A stretch of 64,000 bases of DNA. Origin: an uncultured Eubacteriales bacterium. Lineage in GTDB: Bacteria > Bacillota > Clostridia > Oscillospirales > Acutalibacteraceae. Location of the stretch: positions 1 to 64,000 of the forward strand of contig CAKSCM010000004.1 in the NCBI GenBank assembly GCA_934444365.1, in the 5' to 3' direction. The position numbers and the translations under genes were made by a program. The notes under the pieces were generated by a model. That model saw nothing but the letters and a program-made list of their open reading frames with translations. It had not been told where the DNA came from and searched no databases. Positions 61,262-64,000 of the stretch are shown piece by piece (position 1 is the first letter of the stretch; each line of letters starts with the position of its first letter).

Positions 61262-61290
61262 ATTATATGCCTTATACACATATGTGTCAA
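61262..61290 (-). promoter_or_regulatory. Promoter of the alpha-galactosidase with a 12-bp palindrome
   Basis: On the minus strand, TTGACA (61285-61290), 17-nt spacer, TATAAT (61262-61267). A perfect palindrome ACACATATGTGT (61276-61287) overlaps the -35 box and spacer, a good site for a repressor. The gene start is about 75 nt downstream. Confidence 0.88.
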
Positions 61291-61306
61291 GTCTTTTTTT
61301 AAAATC

Positions 61307-61346
61307 TGTTTATTTATTTATTTGTTTATTTATTTGTTTATTTTTT
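61307..61346 (-). repeat. Tetranucleotide (TATT/TGTT) repeat upstream of the alpha-galactosidase promoter
   Basis: Ten successive 4-nt units of TATT or TGTT type, ending in T-rich DNA, located just upstream of the -35 box. On the transcribed strand this is an A-rich tract in the place of an UP element. Confidence 0.85.
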
Positions 61347-61465
61347 GGATTTTTGCTTTTCACGCAATGTTTCCCGGAATATATCCGCCGGGCAATGCAA
61401 AAACCGTGCGATTTAAACACTGCCGCAAGCACATCAGCAACAGTTCACTCAAAAAGCTTTTTATA

Positions 61466-61503
61466 AACGGAAAAGCCGAAGGGATCGTTCTGATCCCTTC
61501 GGC
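61466..61503 (-). terminator. Terminator of rpsU
   Basis: Perfect 12-bp stem GCCGAAGGGATC / GATCCCTTCGGC (61475-61486, 61492-61503), followed on the minus strand by TTTTCCG. Confidence 0.88.
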
Positions 61504-61546
61504 CTAAACGTCTACTGTTTCCGACACCGGAAAACTAAAGCTGTTT

Positions 61547-61723
61547 TTACTTGAACTTACGCTTTCTGGCAGCTTCGGATTTCTTCTTGCGCTTTACAGA
61601 GGGCTTTTCGTAATGCTCTCTTTTGCGAACCTCCTGAATGACACCGTCACGGGAGGTAGCACGCTTGAAACGGCGAAGCACGTTTTCCAAAGATTCATTC
61701 TCTTTGCGTATTACCTGACTCAT
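61547..61723 (-). CDS. rpsU: 30S ribosomal protein S21
   Basis: 58 residues. The sequence MSQVIRKENESLENVLRRFK, then VRKREHYEKPSVKRKKKSEA, then ARKRKFK is S21 over its full length, with the usual basic C-terminus. GGGAGG lies 7 nt before the ATG. S21 sits near the anti-Shine-Dalgarno end of 16S rRNA and affects initiation. It is a single gene between its own promoter and terminator, downstream of leuS. Confidence 0.97.
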   Translation of the reverse strand: MSQVIRKENESLENVLRRFKRATSRDGVIQEVRKREHYEKPSVKRKKKSEAARKRKFK

Positions 61724-61765
61724 TTATATTCCCTCCCTTTGCCCTTTGGGCCGGGTTTGTTATTG

Positions 61766-61813
61766 CGCAGCTATGCGAATAATATTATACAGTAGCTGCG
61801 GAACATTTGTCAA
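61766..61813 (-). promoter_or_regulatory. Promoter of rpsU with inverted repeat around the -10 box
   Basis: On the minus strand, TTGACA (61808-61813), 18-nt spacer, TATAAT (61784-61789). CGCAGCTA (61766-61773) and TAGCTGCG (61793-61800) are perfect complements flanking the -10 box. Confidence 0.82.
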
Positions 61814-61919
61814 TAGCAAACTTTATATTTATGGTTATTTATGTTTTTCAGCGCCTTGAAACCGCACGGCAGCGCAAAAATCAGACGCCGGGCATCCGCC
61901 GCACAAAGAGCGCCGGTTA

Positions 61920-64000
61920 TTATTTTACAACTATATTTACAAGCTTGCCCTTGACATATATCTCCTTGACGACCGTCTTGCCGTCAATCGCGGAGCGCAC
62001 CTTTTCGTCGGCATTGGCGGCCGCTATGGCACCGTCGGAATCGACATCGGAGGCGACGTTTATTCTCGAACGAAGCTTGCCGTTTACCTGAACCGCTATT
62101 TCTATCTCGTCGTCAACACAAAGCGCCGGGTCGAAATCCGGCCATTCGGATGAGCTTAAATGCCCCTCAAATCCTAAAACCTGCCACATTTCCTCGGTCA
62201 TGTGGGGCGCAAAGGGATAAAGCAAGGTAATAAAGGTTTTAAGCTCGCCCTTTGTTATGCTGCCGCGGGAGGTTATGTCGTTAAGAAGGGACATGAGGGC
62301 CGCTATGGCCGTGTTGAATTTCATGGTCTCGATATCCTCCGAGACCTTCTTTACGGCCTTGTGCATCGACGAACGCATAGCCGACGAATAATCCTGTTCA
62401 TCGGTTACCATGTCAAGCAGCGACCAGACCCTGTCGGCAAAGCGCTTGCAGCCCCTTACCGAGTCGTCCGACCAGGGAGCCGCCTGACCGTAATCGCCCA
62501 TAAACAGAACGTAAAGACGAAGCACATCGGCACCGTATTTTTCTATAACATCGCCCGGATCGACTACATTTCCGCGGGATTTTGACATTTTTTCGCCGTC
62601 GGATCCGAGAATCATGCCCTGAGCCGTGCGCTTTGCATAGGGCTCGTCGGTGGGGACAAGTCCCATGTCGTAAAGAAAGCGATGCCAGAAGCGCGAATAG
62701 ATCATATGACGGGTCACATGCTCCATACCGCCGTTGTACCAGTCGACCGGGAGCCAGTATTTAAGCTTATCGGCATCGGCAAAGGCCTTGTGATTTTTAG
62801 GATCGATATATCTTAAATAATACCACGAGGAGCCGGCCCACTGGGGCATTGTATCGGTCTCCCTATGAGCGTCGGCTCCGCATTTCGGGCACTTGCAATG
62901 CACAAAGGAGTCGACCTTTGCAAGGGGACTCTCCCCGTCGGTTCCGGGCTCGAATTTTTCCATCTCGGGAAGCCTTAAGGGCAGCTCATCATACGGCACG
63001 GGCACCATTCCGCACTTATCGCAATAAATTATGGGAATAGGCTCACCCCAATAACGCTGGCGATTAAAGGCCCAGTCCTTCATTTTGTACTGTACGCCCT
63101 TTTCGCCCACGCCGAGGCTTTCGAGCTCGCTTGTTGCCCGTTCGATGGAATCCTTTTTATTTGTAAACCCGTTTAAAAATCCGGAATTTATCATTTCGCC
63201 GTCGCCGGTATAAGCAGCCTTTGAGATATCTCCGCCCTTTATGACCTCGATTATTTCGATTCCGAATTTCTTTGCAAAGTCATAGTCGCGCTCGTCATGA
63301 GCCGGAACGGCCATTATCGCGCCGGTGCCGTAACCCATCATTACATAGTCCGAGATATAAACCGGAATTTCCCGTCCGCTCAAAGGATTAATGGCCGTAA
63401 ATCCCTCGATTTTAACGCCGGTTTTATCCTTTACAAGCTGGGTGCGCTCAAATTCGGTCTTTTTGGCGCATTCATTGCGGTAGTCGGTTATATCGCCGAA
63501 ATTGGATATTTTATCCTTATACTTATCAATAACCGGATGCTCCGGAGCTATAACCATAAAGGTGACGCCGAAAAGGGTGTCGGGACGGGTCGTATATATG
63601 CGGAGCTTTTCGCCGAAGCCTTTAAGCTCAAAGTTGACAAAGGCGCCGGTGGATTTGCCGATCCAGTTGACCTGCTGCTGCTTTATGTTGGGAAGGTAAT
63701 CTACCTCGCTTAAACCCTCGAGCAGCTTGTCGGCATACTCGGTTATGCGAAGATACCAGACATCCTTGGATTTTTGCACTATCGGAGTGTGGCAGATGTC
63801 GCACTTTCCGCCCTGCGAATCCTCGTTTGAGAGTACGACCTTGCAGTGCGGACAATAGTTGACAAGGGTCTTGTCCCTGAAGGCAAGACCCTTTTCGAAC
63901 ATTTTAAGGAATATCCACTGGGTCCATTTATAGTAATCCTCGTCGGTCGTGTCTATAACGCGCGACCAGTCGAAGGAAAAACCGGCGCTTTTAAGCTGAG
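61920..64000 (-). CDS. leuS: Leucyl-tRNA synthetase (5' end beyond window)
   Basis: 693 codons of LeuRS; the frame stays open to the window end, so the N-terminal part with the HIGH motif is missing. First readable residues are QLKSAGFSFDWSRVIDTTDE, then YYKWTQWIFLKMFEKGLAFR. The zinc insertion has CPHC and CDIC, and the editing domain shows TTRPDTLFGVTFMVIAPEHP and GTGAIMAVPAHDERDYDFAK. A second Cys set (CDKCGMVPVP, CKCPKCGA) precedes the class I KMSKS loop GSDGEKMSKSRGNVVDPGDV. The C-terminal anticodon and extension domains end with KTVVKEIYVKGKLVNIVVK. It charges tRNA-Leu, one of which is encoded at 4206. Confidence 0.97.
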   Translation of the reverse strand, partial: QLKSAGFSFDWSRVIDTTDEDYYKWTQWIFLKMFEKGLAFRDKTLVNYCPHCKVVLSNEDSQGGKCDICHTPIVQKSKDVWYLRITEYADKLLEGLSEVDYLPNIKQQQVNWIGKSTGAFVNFELKGFGEKLRIYTTRPDTLFGVTFMVIAPEHPVIDKYKDKISNFGDITDYRNECAKKTEFERTQLVKDKTGVKIEGFTAINPLSGREIPVYISDYVMMGYGTGAIMAVPAHDERDYDFAKKFGIEIIEVIKGGDISKAAYTGDGEMINSGFLNGFTNKKDSIERATSELESLGVGEKGVQYKMKDWAFNRQRYWGEPIPIIYCDKCGMVPVPYDELPLRLPEMEKFEPGTDGESPLAKVDSFVHCKCPKCGADAHRETDTMPQWAGSSWYYLRYIDPKNHKAFADADKLKYWLPVDWYNGGMEHVTRHMIYSRFWHRFLYDMGLVPTDEPYAKRTAQGMILGSDGEKMSKSRGNVVDPGDVIEKYGADVLRLYVLFMGDYGQAAPWSDDSVRGCKRFADRVWSLLDMVTDEQDYSSAMRSSMHKAVKKVSEDIETMKFNTAIAALMSLLNDITSRGSITKGELKTFITLLYPFAPHMTEEMWQVLGFEGHLSSSEWPDFDPALCVDDEIEIAVQVNGKLRSRINVASDVDSDGAIAAANADEKVRSAIDGKTVVKEIYVKGKLVNIVVK

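Noticed and set aside
1..64000. CRISPR arrays, insertion sequences, integrases, rRNA
   Set aside because: No regularly spaced direct repeats, transposase or integrase motifs, or rRNA sequence were seen. The only mobile-element trace is the fragment at 6.4-8.9 kb.

Overview
The window is chromosome of an anaerobic, low-to-mid GC Gram-positive bacterium of the class Clostridia, most likely a gut Oscillospirales/Ruminococcaceae-type lineage. The inference rests on the kinds of genes present: ECF sigma/anti-sigma pairs, BlaI/BlaR1, ribonuclease J, GdpP, FtsEX with an M23 hydrolase, an EF-G2-type GTPase, a stand-alone E2-like acyltransferase fold, and secreted carbohydrate-active enzymes ending in dockerin-like repeats. 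Promoters are of the vegetative sigma-A type (TTGACA, 17 nt, TATAAT), Shine-Dalgarno sites are strong, and genes end in GC-rich hairpins followed by T runs. No rRNA, integrase, transposase or CRISPR array was seen.

Layout. 1-4 kb (minus): a PepSY-bearing RsgI-type anti-sigma factor cut by the window edge, its ECF sigma factor, and a second sigma factor with a very long C-terminal extension. 4.2-6 kb: tRNA-Leu and two small proteins in sparse DNA. 6.4-8.9 kb: a truncated phage-type polyvalent protein (metallopeptidase, LPD3-like and PBECR3-like toxin modules). 9-10.4 kb: citrate synthase. 10.7-15 kb: an ECF sigma factor translationally coupled to a membrane-anchored serpin, then a lipoprotein serpin and a membrane protein. 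15.4-19.1 kb: DUF4190 protein, Lgt-like protein, phosphoglucomutase, tRNA-Val. 19.2-23.5 kb: BlaR1/BlaI and a uracil permease behind a PyrR-type attenuator. 24-33.2 kb (minus): membrane protein, L9, GdpP, RNase J, nucleotidyltransferase/hexomutase fusion. 33.7-39.6 kb (plus): EF-G2, E2-like protein, ComF, CE2-type esterase with dockerin. 40.3-45.7 kb (minus): membrane protein, M23 hydrolase, FtsX, FtsE, CdaR-type regulator. 46.5-53.6 kb: GlyA, AraC regulator, L28, pyruvate kinase, iron alcohol dehydrogenase, flavin reductase. 53.8-64 kb (minus): DUF4886 protein, threonine aldolase, a 1722-residue secreted alpha-galactosidase, S21 and a partial LeuS.

The most interesting system is at 10.6-15 kb. 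The sigma factor overlaps the next gene by ATGA. That gene has the cytoplasmic stub and single membrane helix expected of an anti-sigma factor, but its extracellular domain is a serpin with a degenerate reactive loop. A canonical inhibitory-looking lipoprotein serpin follows. My reading is that serpin-protease contact outside the cell is signalled to the ECF sigma factor; this is an inference to test.

Regulatory DNA is also rewarding: a PyrR-type antiterminator/terminator switch (21.9 kb), a MerR/AdhR-type dyad in a 19-nt promoter spacer before the flavin reductase (53.7 kb), a terminator whose loop holds the next gene's -10 box (16.95 kb), and a palindrome plus tetranucleotide repeat at the alpha-galactosidase promoter (61.3 kb).
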